Source: Tubiluchus corallicola (taxonomy: Eukaryota; Priapulida; Priapulimorpha; Priapulimorphida; Tubiluchidae). Taken from it: a DNA stretch of 64,000 bases. The stretch lies in the NCBI GenBank assembly GCA_030141605.1, contig JAQGDQ010000043.1, forward strand, positions 641,501 through 705,500, in the 5' to 3' direction. This document shows, in pieces, positions 12,232 to 23,980 of this stretch. The notes beneath the pieces are model-generated. The model had not been told where the DNA came from, searched no databases, and saw only the letters and a program-made list of their open reading frames with translations. Position 1 is the stretch's first letter. The number at the start of each line of letters is the position of its first letter. Both the position numbers and the translations under genes were made by a program.

Positions 12232-15200
12232 TTATGAGCAGGCCTCAGATATAGAATTGTACAGTTGTATTCAAATCTCTAACGGAGTAATGCACCTCCT
12301 TTTGCCAGCACACCTATGTATTTAACAGACGCATGGTTTTTTTACTTGAGTTTTATAAATTCTGTGATTATAATTGATCACTGTAGTATAATTTTTGAAA
12401 CTTGTGTGACAAAAACACCTGCATGTTAAGCTAGTAGTTCCAGGCTTCCAGAGTAAATAGTCAATTTACTAACTTGATGAAGTTTCTTTGGAAATGTGTT
12501 TCAAGCTTGCTGTTGAATATAGTGGTGTCAGTTTTGAATTCTTAATGAATCTTGTCCAGCAAATGCAACTGAAACGTTTCTGTTTAAGGAACCATGTTAA
12601 AAAACTTAAGTAACCATTCTATTGCCAACACACATGATTGGAAGCAGTGCAGTTACACACTTGCATTGTTTTTTAACTCGCCCCTAGATGACAGACAAAA
12701 ATTGCTCAGTCACCATAGCAACGGCAACTTTAAGAATGCCCATTCTGGCAGTGTGATGTTAGAAGTTACAGCAGGACAATGGACATAGTGGCTGTGTCAC
12801 AAACATCATGGCAGCCTATTGTTCCAGCTAAACTATGGCTTGCTGCTGCATGATATTTTACAAATATCATTAGCGCACAAAAAGTTTGTCCTGCATTTGC
12901 AAAAATAACATATTCCGGTTGGATATATCATTAGCTATTTGAAGATGTTGACCCTCTTAATAGATCCATTGACTACTTTTATCAGCAAATATTCGTTATA
13001 ACAAAATTAACAAATATTGTATAAAAAGTGAAATTTCTCAATGGCCAGCAAATTAATCAGGCACAACAATGAAACTTGTAATTTCACTATTTGCAGTCGC
13101 ATGGTGAATTATTATATCATATTGCATATTGTATTTAGTTTTTTGTCTCCTAATGCTGAGTTTATGAAAACATGTTTGAGATGTCGTCAGATACTCATTA
13201 TCATCCCAGTTTTTCACCCCATGGAGGAAAAATCCACATTGTATAGGCATTTTCAAGTTGCAGCAATGAGACTTAACGCTCTAGCTCTAATTATTGTGTA
13301 TTTGGTGAATGAAGTGTATTTGTTTTGATTGCAAAATGTATAAATGTTCAAATTAATGTTGGTATTATATAATTGCGAGATGGCTTTTGTTTAGTTCATT
13401 AATATTTATAAAATGGAGGTTTGTAACCCCGGGGTGGCCTTCTTTTTAATTGCTGCCTATCTACTATAAGCTTCCCATTTATTCATAACTTTGTGCAAAA
13501 GCTTAGGCTGATTTTTATTACTTTTTGTAAAAATCTTGTCCAGGTGTTCATGTTTACTTTGTGTCTATATAAGACATTTTATAGCCAGGTGGGTGGCTTG
13601 CTTATAGACAAAATAGCCCAATCTGCTTAAAATTTTGGTATTTTATTTATGTTCTTCTAAGGAGTATATGAGGTAATATTATCAATCATTGCATTGACTT
13701 CAATTGATATTGTTATTATTGGCTAATCATAGCTTGTATTTTAGTTTATTATATCGGTTTACTTTACTGTTGGTAGCTTGTATAGATTGGTGTAGCATAC
13801 CAGTAATTTCTTTATCTGAATCTTATGATAGTGCTAGATTAGGCATTGGATTTATAATATTAAATTTGGTTGATATTATACCTGCTCTTCTGTTGTTTTG
13901 TGACAGTTAAAATGAATGGCTGTTAGATTATTTCAAGAAAATTACATCGTAATACATAAATTATATTATATCAATTATTCTATTTTAAAAAACCAATGAG
14001 AAGTCAATGGGCAGGAGAACTCAAATTAATTAATTGAACTAATGAATGGACAACTTATCATGGCCCATTTCTCAACCTTTATTTTGTTTTTGTCCTTTAT
14101 GCTAATATGGGCAGCTTATTAATTCGATAAAAATGTATAGAAATTATTGAATGCATACATATCTTTTTCATCATGTGGCATGCATGCTAGGCTGTTTTTT
14201 AAAGGCTTCAAACAAATGGCTAGCAGACTGCCAATCTTCATTGTACCTTTTATCATTTGTAGCTGCAAGTGTTTGAACATCTTGTTCGTAATATTATTCA
14301 CTGATAAATCTTCTTCCACATATTAAACATTTTCTTGTAAGAGGTCAAGTACCTTTTTTACATTTAATCGCAAGATAGTTTGCATATCACAAGGAGGTTA
14401 CTATGAAAAGGCAATGATCAGTAGGTGGATGGGCACACGAGAGAAAGTGGTCTTTGTGCATGCATACCTTACGCGCAACGCAAAAAACATCTAAACTGGC
14501 ATGATGCGTGACGTCAACGTGTCGTGTGCATCAGCCAACAATGTCCACTCGATATCATAAAGGAATGGGTGTAGTTTGTTTTTGTGCATTTAAAACATAA
14601 TTTTTTTACGATGGATCGGCACACTATGCAGGTTGTTTGTTCCTGATCATTTGCACCTTTGGTGATTTGTGAATGTTTATATAAGTGACAAAATGGTCGC
14701 TGAACTTACATATTTAGGTTGTTAGCCACTATTAAGCACCGTTGAGGTCCAACGTAAAAACAACAGCTGTCCAATATAAAAGTAATGTTTCCCGTGGGAC
14801 GTAAGGACACCCCCTGGAGGAAACGCCCCTAACACGCCTTGTTTCTCAGAACGTGAACAAACTCAAGCTACTTGGTTTATTTCTTATTTTGTTCACTCAG
14901 TTTTTCATGCGTTCTTAATATTTTTTCTCAAGGGAATCGTAAATACTTTCATCCTAAATAAATTTTATAAAACTGACATGTATACTTGTACAGTAGAAAC
15001 GTTTAACGTGCTAGGTACGAATAAAATCGGATAAAGTTTATGATATACATGGTAACGTGGCAAAATTATTGGAACCACTTATTAAAGGATGGCAATTCTT
15101 ATTGTACAGGCTCTACAGTTACACCCACAGATCGAGTATCTCTGCTGATGTCTATACTTGTCTTTCATGAATATACCTGAATTCACCGAAAATTTGTTCG

Positions 15201-16800
15201 CTTTTAAGTGTTAGGTAACACCTGGCCATCGTTTGACTGCTTCACAAAACATCCTAATTACTAGGAAATCAAAATGTACTGACGTAAGTATGGTACCTCT
15301 AGCTTTTTTATTGATTGGTTAATTAGTACAATAAACTGAATATGTTGACGACAAACAGGTGTGCTAGCTGCTTGAGCAACTTCATAATGCTCAACTAGAA
15401 AAATAATACCGAAGAGTCATTAAACCTTCGTCCAGTGTAATTTTCGACAGGTGGCTGCTCTGTATTAAGAACTGGACTGAGTTAACAGGTGCAACTTGGA
15501 TTATCGTATGACTGGACATTACGGTCTGTTATAATAACACTAACCCTAATAACCTTGACCCTAAGTATTGTAGTAAAAATTAAGGTAAGAAGCTTGCCGT
15601 GAAACAAAAACAAGGAAAAACAATGGATGTTATGTATCGTGCGTTGTCACTTACTATATGTAGAATTAGTGAATTAAGAAAAAATGTGTTGTGCCTTCTG
15701 TCAAAAAAGTAGCACGCTAATTAATTATTTTGGGTTTCCCGCTCGAACATAATGCTGTCTCGTTCTCGTTCTTCATGTAATAATTTCGTGTTTATTAATT
15801 TTTAATTTTTTTATTGTAACGTCACGATATAGTGACTCGTCTTCTGAATTTTTGTGAAAGAACACATTCCATGACAACGGAAAGTTCTAATTTACATATT
15901 CAGGCAGATGTGCAGAAAAAAGACTCTGCAAAGGAGTAACCCAATGCTTCGCATTCTCGACTAGTTTTTCTTCTATATTTAACCTATCTCAGGCATATAT
16001 GACAGGTTAGTTAAAGTTAAAGTTTGAAAACATAGAGTATTACAGACATAAGAGATCCATGAATCGAGGGGGAAACCCAAAATTCGCCCATTTTTCTTTT
16101 AATTAAGACCATCCTAATTGTTTTATAATCCAGTAGCGTCTAATTTAATTTGTACGATGAACTTTTAATATGTCAATATTATTAACGTGTGGCCTCGCTT
16201 TCCACAAATTTCAGACCAGACGAGTGGCCTCACCCCGCCAACTAAATAATATTTAATGAAATTCATGCAGCATTAAATGAGCGAAAATTGTTTTCTGCAG
16301 AACGGATCACAGGTAGGGATGGACCGCAGCAAGTTATTCTACCATACATAATCACCAGTTGTGACGTTTACAGAGTTATTGACCTCTTCACAGCTGTGGT
16401 GTATAAAAATGCGTATTAATTTTAAGTTATATGTTGCTGTCATAAATAATTATATTGAAGCTCGTTTTCAGACCCGTGAACTGCTATCTGCATGTATGAT
16501 AATTTTTTTCTAAGCTTGCATTAATTTATTTATAAACCTTAAATCATTATTTAACTAAACAATCTGATGTTCTTTTTCTAAGCGAGAAAATCGATGCTTT
16601 AATGACTAGCATTTTAATATAAAATAAGAAACTGATCAACTGAAGAAGATCCCGAGAATGATACCGCCGCTTCCACGTCTATGTGAGTGCAAATCACTAC
16701 TAATTATACATGTAACTATTAAATAACCATTCATAAAAGTTCATGTAGCCATTAAATATTAATTACATAAACGCAAAAAAGCGATATTAAATTGGAAAAT
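12232..16800. other. AT-rich intergenic spacer
   Basis: Only short chance open frames occur, none with a recognisable domain. Visible items are a full CRE-type palindrome TGACGTCA at 14509-14516 in a locally CpG-richer stretch (14,450-14,580) and a short run of degenerate telomere-like motifs near 15540-15565. I see nothing else that I can support. Confidence 0.5.
14509..14516. promoter_or_regulatory. CRE-like palindrome TGACGTCA
   Basis: A perfect 8-bp cAMP-response-element palindrome, with further ACGT-containing words on both sides (GCGTGACGTCAACGTG). No gene start is visible nearby, so its role is unknown and a chance match is possible. Confidence 0.2.
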
Positions 16801-16804
16801 TTGA

Positions 16805-16890
16805 TTTTTTACACTTTCACTGGGATTCAAACCCAATACCTCGTGCTTCCAAGGCAGCTATGCTAACTACTGCATTACAGAAGCACCAGA
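16805..16890 (-). repeat. tRNA-derived SINE, copy 1
   Basis: On the minus strand a degenerate A box (TAATGCAGTAG) and a B box (GGGTTTGAATCCC) occur at tRNA-like spacing in a region that resembles a tRNA. The 3' part (GTGAAAGTGTAAAA) matches the other copies at 26328, 32195 and 42744. The acceptor stem does not close, so it is not a functional tRNA gene. Confidence 0.7.
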
Positions 16891-17385
16891 CTTTTCAAAC
16901 TTAGAAATTTACCCTATAACTTACTAGATGGTCTATCATGGGAAAATCATCGCCCACACTGTATCAACACTGTTGTACGAAATAAATCACATGCATAACT
17001 TTTCAGACAAATTTCTTAGAGCTTGAGACTTACAGCAATTTTTTAGAACTACATTTTTGCTAAAAAATAAAATACCAATTTGCACAAATTAATAAGATAA
17101 CGTTTCTAACTATTTCTTGACTTTGCAGGAGAAAACAGCAAGTGTTGGCGACGTTCTAATATCATTATTAAGATAAATAAGAATTTGGATCTCTTATATA
17201 AAACCGAATTTAATCAATTTTTTGTAGTTTTTACTAACGGGATTTTTAATTTCAAATCGCTTGTTAAAGAATATATTATATTATAGAATATACAGCACAT
17301 TCATGAGAAGCATGGCTATTTTGAAATGGTTCAAAACTTTTACTTATTGATTAATACTCTATTATTTATCGACTAAACGGAATGA

Positions 17386-17557
17386 GTTTACAATTCCCCA
17401 CACAATAAAATACCCTAACCCTAATCTTAGCCTTAACCCTAACCCTAGCCTTTACCCTAACCCATCCCTACCTCTAATCCTAACCCTAATCCTAATCCTA
17501 ACCTTAATCGGCTTCAGGAACTAATTTCTTGTGTGAGGGGAATTGTAAGCTTTAGCC
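17386..17557. repeat. Telomere-core MITE, copy A
   Basis: Inverted ends GTTTACAATTCCCCACACAA and (reverse complement of the right end) GCTTACAATTCCCCTCACAC enclose about 100 bp of degenerate CCCTAA-type telomere repeat. The sequence AACTAATTTCTTGTGTG next to the right end is shared with the copies at 19180, 34850 and 47275. Unique-looking sequence on both sides shows this is an interspersed element, not a chromosome end. Confidence 0.75.
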
Positions 17558-17576
17558 TAACAAACGTTAAGAAACG

Positions 17577-17940
17577 TTGCAGTTGCAAAGTGTTTTAGAA
17601 GATAACGGGTTTATTTACAGTCAACTCCAGTTACCTACGCTTAACGAGGTAATAAACCAAAGCGGACGGAAAGTTCAACCTCACATGAGCGCACCTGTCC
17701 GTCAGCTGCTTGCGACAAACATCGAAGCGTGGAAGCTGCAGCAGAAAATACCTGCGCAAGTGACCTGGTTTATTCATCAATAGCAGCATGAAAAAAGTTA
17801 CTTGTTGTTCAATGAAACTCTATTGAGAGAACCTGTTCGTAAAGCATGGGATAAAAAGATAAAGTCGTAATCACCATGGAGACTTTGTGATGTTTTTCAG
17901 GAGATCAAGGGCTTGTCATGCAGCTTAGCGGCGATAGCAA
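17577..17940 (+). pseudogene. Unrecognised coding-like stretch with in-frame stops
   Basis: One frame reads as plausible protein for about 110 codons but is broken by TAG at 17781 and TAA near 17868. The pieces include SAPVRQLLATNIEAWKLQQK, then after the first stop EKSYLLFNETLLREPVRKAW, then after the second SPWRLCDVFQEIKGLSCSLA. Composition and the run of charged and aromatic residues look like real coding sequence and unlike the surrounding AT-rich DNA. A possible acceptor lies at ...AACGTTGCAG before 17583. I do not recognise the family. It could be a decayed gene fragment, a transposon-borne fragment, or exons whose stops lie in unmarked introns. Confidence 0.35.
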
Positions 17941-19177
17941 TAACATAAGTAAGATTACTTTACAATATTTATAGCACAACAGTGACCTGTATAGTTATAG
18001 TAAAAATGCATAATGTTTTAGGACTAATCTTACGTAATTATCCAGTAATAATTCTGTTTAATATAAGATGTAATTTAAAATATACGAAATAAAATAAAAT
18101 AAAAGTTTTTGCCGTCTTTTAAGCATTTTTATTGCAATTATCATGAATGAATAATGAAAGGGAAAAATTTGCTCATTAGACGAAAATGTTAACAAGAATT
18201 TTCACGCTTCATATCCTAAAATTGTTCTTATTACGTACGTTCAGGACTTTAAATTAAGTAAATAGTAGCGACTTTGCTATATTTTATTCTAACATTAATC
18301 TATGTCTATATTTAATCTATGAGCTAAATTTTTAAATACTGGAGAATAATTGGTCAGTTCCTTTCTCCTAAAGAAGGCATTGTATTAAATATATACATTG
18401 ATCGCAGCTATTTAATTGTGTTATTTAATTTTTCGAAGACATTAAATTTAGGTACCTTAGCGCAGATAGGTTAAGATTTTTATATATCGAAAACGTACAA
18501 ATGCCTACTGTAAAATTTAGAATTTTGTTATACGTACTTTCTGATTTTTTGTAGGTGATTATAAAATTTAATGTTATGTTATGTTAGGTAGGCCCTAACA
18601 TTAAATATCACATACACGCGCATGCTATGACTATACATGTACTATTAAGCAAGCAACGAGCATTAAGGTCTGTTTGGTCTTATGGTCTCCAAATGACTGC
18701 ATGGACTTTAATGAAATTTTGCATGAATAATACTAGGACCAGGGTGACAGAGGGTTCACTTAATATCATTATGGCGACTAAAATATCAGCGAGTTTGTCT
18801 GTTTGATAGGCCTAATATAATTAACATTATAAATTATGTAGCCTGCTGCTGGACATTATAACAATTTGGCGCTTGCTAACCACAGTAGCAACATGGTGTA
18901 GCAACCTTCATGTTGTATGATTATAGCAGGCCAAACATGTAATTTTACAACCACACATCCACCATTGATGCTAACTCACATCCTATATTATTAGAGATTA
19001 GGAAGAAACGTTTCACCCCATTTAAAAGAGACACCACGTCAAGACGAGGAAATTTGTTCTTACTATGCACGATGCAAAAATAGTTTTATTGCCTACTGCA
19101 GCTATACTGCTTATTCTGTAAATGATGTTTTTTTTTTATTTTGCTAATCACTGTATGTTTTCTCAAATTTTGTTCAA
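17941..19177. other. AT-rich spacer, no gene recognised
   Basis: No coding-like frame. A short imperfect hairpin lies near 18554-18610 (GTGATTATAAAATTTAATGTTA against TAACATTAAATATCAC), with two tandem GTTAT words at its apex. Confidence 0.4.
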
Positions 19178-19315
19178 AACTTTGGCTAAAGTTTAGTTTC
19201 CCCACGCACAAAAAATTAGTTCATGAAACGGATTAGGGTTAGGGTCAGGTTAGGATTGGGGTTTGGGTTAGGGGTAGGGTTAGCGTATTTAAATGGTGTA
19301 GGAAATTAAAAACTA
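19178..19315. repeat. Telomere-core MITE, copy B
   Basis: The outer sequence GGCTAAAGTTTAGTTTCCCC and AAATTAGTTCATGAAACGG leads into about 60 bp of degenerate TTAGGG motifs, then GTATTTAAATGGTGTAGGAAATT. Order and flanks match copies A, C and D; the right arm is the most eroded of the four. Confidence 0.7.
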
Positions 19316-19497
19316 CTTCTAAAACTTTAAACTGTTCATAGTTCTGAATGTTTTAAATTAATTTGTTATGTATGTTTTACCAATTTTAGATGTTGTGCAT
19401 TACCGATATTTAGAGCAATTTTTATCAATTTTATTTTAATCCTTCTGTTAATCCAGTTTTTGCTGCAATTTTATTGAATAAACTATTATTATAAGGA

Positions 19498-20425
19498 TCA
19501 TCATCGTTAAAGGACCACTAGTTAAAGGAACACTGGTTAAAGAATTTAAGAACCACTGGCCAAAGGCCCACCACAGACAAAGGACCAGTCATAGAACCAC
19601 CCTCCACATTTTAGAAAGAACCATTTTTCAAAGAAGAAGCACTTGTCAGGATGACCATATGAGAATGATCGGTAAAAGGACCACCAGCAGATATAGTGGC
19701 GACACCATTGTGTTACAGGCCAACGCGAGTTACAAAGGACCACCAGCAGATATAGTGGCGACACCATTGTGTTACAGGCCAACGCGAGTTACAAAGGACC
19801 ACCAGCAGATATAGTGGCGACACCATTGTGTTACAGGCCAACGCGAGTTACAAAGGACCACCAGCAGATATAGTGGCGACACCATTGTGTTACAGGCCAA
19901 CGCGAGTTACAAAGGACCACCAGCAGATATAGTGGCGACACCATTGTGTTACAGGCCAACGCGAGTTACAAAGGACCACCAACAGATATAGTGGCGACAC
20001 CATTGTGTTACAGGCCAACACGAGTTACAAAGGACCACCAGCAGATATAGTGGCGACACCATTGTGTTACAGGCCAACGCGAGTTACAAAGGACCACCAG
20101 CAGACATAGTGGCGACACCATTGTATTACAGGCCAACGCGAGTTACAAAGGACCACCAGCAGATATAGTGGCGACACCATTGTATTAACCTCTGCAAATA
20201 ATTATATCTCAGCAGAAAGCAAAAATGTCTCGAGTTTTTGTTCGTTGACCCTTTACCAGCTCTGGTAGTTTTGGTCTGGGTGGTCTTTCGTCTATTCAGT
20301 GAATTTTTGACTAATTGGCCTTTACAGGTGGTCCTTTATTCCTGCTTGCCCTTTGACCAGTGGTACTTTGTCTGGTGGTTCTGTTTTTCTTACACTGGAG
20401 ATCCTTTGAGCTAACTCCTCTTCAT
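19498..20425. repeat. Foldback-like repeat 2: inverted short-unit arrays around a satellite
   Basis: The left arm (about 19498-19674) is a degenerate array of a 15-16 bp unit like AAAGGACCACTGGTTA. The right arm (about 20235-20425) holds the reverse complement, for example GGTCCTTTATTCC and CCCTTTGACCAGTG. Between them is the 59-bp satellite annotated separately, whose unit begins with the arm motif AAAGGACCACC. The layout is the same as foldback-like repeats 1 and 3, but the unit sequence is unrelated. Confidence 0.65.
19675..20187. repeat. 59-bp tandem satellite, about 8.7 copies
   Basis: Each unit starts AAAGGACCACCAGCAGATAT and ends GCCAACGCGAGTTAC, with an exact 59-bp period. Copies are nearly identical: a few single-base differences occur in the copy around 19975-20030 and in the last two. 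That homogeneity points to recent amplification or ongoing conversion, in contrast to the degenerate arms around it. Confidence 0.97.
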
Positions 20426-21419
20426 CTGGGTTGCGTAAGTAATTAATTCCAGCTACATCGAATGTTCTCGTTTAAAAGGTTTTGGTCTACATTAGAATGC
20501 GAATTAGATAAATCTAACTAAATCATGTCCCAATCTAATTTAACTCTGAACAATTCCAACCTGCGTCCTACTACTAGATTGCAAAATCAATGATATCAAA
20601 ATTCAGAATCATCTAAAGTCAAACTAGCCTATTCACAAGTACATGTATAACTGATATTCTTCGATGTAGTCATTGTTTGGCAGTTACTGTAAATTAATTA
20701 TATTATTGAGCGTAACATAATTACGTAATGTGGCCATGAAGAGACTAGCTACATGATATTTTATAAATGTACTAGCACGATACAGTATTGAAAGGAAAAT
20801 TTGATTGAAGTATGGCTGGTAGAATATTTGCCTAGCACGCACCAGGACAGGGTCATTGAGTACTCGTCCTTCCGGCGAAGCATACCGCATGATAATTATC
20901 AATCAATTAAGTGAGAGCGATAATCACACCTTGCAATAACTAGTGATGAGCATGCGCTGACACTACCCATCCTGTCATGTCACTCAACTTGTAGTGTGAA
21001 CGCAGTCACAACACTAATGACTAATAATGAACATTGTTTACACATTCTACCCTATCATCTCTAATGTCGTTCAACTGAACTTGCATTTAATCGCTAAATA
21101 AGTTTACAAAAATTACAGTTGAAAGTTTCGACCAATTTATAGTGTACACACTATATAGTGTATAGTGGTCAGTACTAAGCCTCGCTCTTTTTGCACATTG
21201 CTTCAAATGCAAAACATAATTTTATGTTTGCTGGATTTTTGGAGGTACAAACACAACCAAGTATTGCAGCTATAATAATGACAAGGAGTGCTCATATAGG
21301 GGCTTATAATCATAGCTTCTCTAGCTGCCTATATTCCCAATTTGATATCGCATACAGTTTAAAGTTCTTGTTTTTGCTTTTAAATCACTAAAAAGGGAAG
21401 CACCACCATAGTTGGCAGA
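20426..21419. other. Intergenic spacer, no gene recognised
   Basis: Only short open frames with no recognisable similarity. A local palindromic cluster TAGTGTACACACTATATAGTGTATAGTGG lies near 21140-21168. Confidence 0.4.
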
Positions 21420-21800
21420 GACATTTGAATTCATTGACTCAAAATATACGATTACGATCTGTAGACAATCTATATCTTAAGATACATAAAACTAGGGGGT
21501 AGGGTTTTCAGTGTTTGTGGAGCCCGTTTATGGAACTGGTTGCCTATGAAATTAAAATTGGCTACAAATGTTAAAGAATTTAAGAAATTTCTTAAGACTC
21601 ACTGTTTCAGAAAGCATTTGTGTAATTTTAATAGTCTATCATTTTATGCTAAAACCTTTCACTAGTGTGATACGCGATTCTGTAATCCTTGTTATAATTT
21701 AAAGTAGTTTTTAGATTTTAGCTGATTTTATTTTATCTTTCTGCAGCACCATTGATAATACTGCAATGGGTGCTTATAGATAAAAAACTGTAACTGTAAG
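21420..21800 (+). mobile_element. LINE 3' end fragment
   Basis: Around 21440-21640 the plus strand, read with frame breaks, gives LRLRSVDNLYL, then a segment equivalent to the 'WNxLP' region (TTTATGGAACTGGTTGCCTATGAAATTA), then KEFKKFLKTHCFRKHLCNFN. This is the usual C-terminal tail of jockey/CR1-like reverse transcriptase proteins. About 150 bp of AT-rich 3' untranslated sequence follows. Confidence 0.55.
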
Positions 21801-22429
21801 TAATAAAGCTGGAAAAAGACTAAATTTAAGCACATAAAGAAGATGATTTGTCTGACCGAAGTGGTCACTTCAAAAAAGTCATTTAACAGTTTCTTTAATG
21901 ACTTGACATGCACGCCTAAAACATATAACGCATTTCTACAAAAAGAGTAACAAAATAACAATAAACAAGCTAACTACTGAACCAAATAATTTTTGGCAAA
22001 CTAGAGCGCCATACCTTATCTATAATAGCTTATGTTCCATTGTAATATGCCACTCATTCGTACTGTTCCATGTACATATAGTGAAAGTGATTAATTTTAT
22101 TGTAGTAGGTCAATAGCACAGTCTTTAATTACCGGAAATGGTAGAATTCCCCAATTTCGACTATGATTTTTCCACAAACGTAATTATCGTACTTGTAGAG
22201 TAAACTATTGTCAAATGATTTTACTTTATACGAAAACGAAATATATGTTGTATATATTAATGTTACTGTATATACTGAACGTTACTCAAGAACAGAACGT
22301 TTTCATCGTACCTACGCAAGCTCTCTAGATGTAGGCATAATATACATTACTAGCGGTCTTTACAATGCTGGTGCCGCCACCAAGTACAACTTAATTGAAC
22401 TAAAGAGAGCTAGGGGCGCTTTTGGTGCT

Positions 22430-23920
22430 AGGTGTTTTCGACAGAGGCTATTTGGACACATAGGACATTTGGACACAAGGATATTTAGACACGTAAGGCT
22501 TTTTGACACATGGGACAATTGGACGCATAGGTCATTTGGACACAAGGACATTTGGACACATAGGACATTTGGACACGTAGGGCATTTGAACAGAATGACA
22601 TTTGGATATATAGGACATTTGGACACAAGGGACGTTTGGACACAAGGGACATTTGGACGAAATAGCACACTGAATACAGGTAATTTGTTGTTATCTGATG
22701 CTACAAGAAACAAAAAGCGCATTATATGTATAGCACTAGGCAACTCAGTGATTACCATATTCCGAAAATAAGAACTAACCTTATGAAAAACTTTATCGTT
22801 TATAAGGCCTCTGCTTTATGGAATAACTTTCCACTTGCAGTCGCTTGCCAAATCGCGGTCGTGTTTCAAAATGAAAATAAAAATCACACTATAATATTTT
22901 TGTAATGCCAAATAATATTTATTGTGCATTTTTTATTTTCGTTATTGAAATGTTTAATTTATTTTACTATAATTTTAGTGAATTTGGTCCTATAAGTCTG
23001 GTGGCTTCGTGACCAGCCATAATTATTTTATTTGTATTATGCAAATAATGTACGTTATTGATCGGAAGCGTATTTTTATGACAGATTTTTATTATTTACT
23101 AACAATTCATTTTCAGTTTTATTTTTATTTATATACATTTACTAATGTAAATTCAGTATTGTATGCATGAATGTTTTTATGGCAATAAACAAAACAAAAC
23201 AAAACTAAACTAACAAAACCCGAAAGCGTACAGGACCTTGACACTTTCACAGGCACACCTTTTGAGGAAGCAGTACATTAACTTCAGATATCTCAAAATT
23301 AGCTGTTTGTTACGTTTTGGTCGATTAGTGACTGTTTATTGATCAGTTCTCAAAACAGTAACCACACAAATTGTTTCCAAGGATTAAACTATGCGCTTTT
23401 TTTCAATTTTCAAGAGGTTTTTGCTAAACTAAAAATATGAATCACAACACCTGCTTTATGCTGAAACGAGATAACTGCCTAAAAGCAAAATGTTCAGTAA
23501 AATGAAAGTGAACTGCTATATACTATATGTAGAGTAAACTGAAGTGGAGAGATAAGTAAATGAGTGGTCGTTGCGTGTGCTCGATTAGCTTAGTTAAGCA
23601 ATGACAACCTTGGCAGAGTGTGGATGGGCGAATGCTTTGAAATTTGAATCTAAGTTTTTTATTTAGCAAATTGGCCTGACTATCTCTCTCACTGAGGTAT
23701 GACGAACTTGCATCGTCAAGCGTACCTAGCACGGTAGCAGTGAAACGTGGTAGAGTGTCTCATTCTAGATGAATATAGAATCCTTGTGTTGAAGTGTCCT
23801 TGTGTCGAAATGTCTTATGTGTCCAAATGTCTTGTGTCCAAATGACCTATGTGTCGAAATAGCTTTGAGTCCAAATGACCTATGTCTAAATGCCTTGAGA
23901 CGAAATGTCTGCACACCGGC
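22430..23920. repeat. Foldback-like repeat 3: inverted arrays of a 16-17 bp unit
   Basis: The left arm (about 22440-22665) is a run of about 12 degenerate units such as GGACACATAGGACATTT and GGACACAAGGACATTT. The right arm (about 23780-23915) carries the reverse complement, for example AAATGTCTTGTGTCC. About 1.1 kb lies between them, including a LINE 3' tail. The right arm ends about 60 bp before the first recognised exon of the ZP gene. Open frames over the left arm on both strands are repeat artefacts. Confidence 0.75.
22780..23215 (+). mobile_element. LINE 3' tail with (AAAAC)n end
   Basis: The segment starts with NFIVYKASALWNNFPLAVA, the 'aLWNnlP' C-terminal motif of non-LTR elements. 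About 350 bp of AT-rich 3' untranslated sequence follows, then AATAAACAAAACAAAACAAAAC at about 23183-23205. The A-rich end is typical of a retrotransposed 3' terminus. It is inserted between the arms of foldback-like repeat 3. Confidence 0.5.
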
Positions 23921-23980
23921 GTTTTTAATTACTTTGCCATGTTTTAGTACATGTATGCACATATTTTTTCCGTCTTGCAG

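Noticed and set aside
17386-17557. Chromosome end or fusion point from telomere-like repeats
   Set aside because: The motif is bounded by inverted ends shared with three other loci, so an interspersed element explains it.
22208-22771. 187-codon and 132-codon frames on opposite strands
   Set aside because: They are translations of the GGACACATAGGACATTT array; repeated Cys-Pro-Asn or Asp-Thr words come from the repeat.
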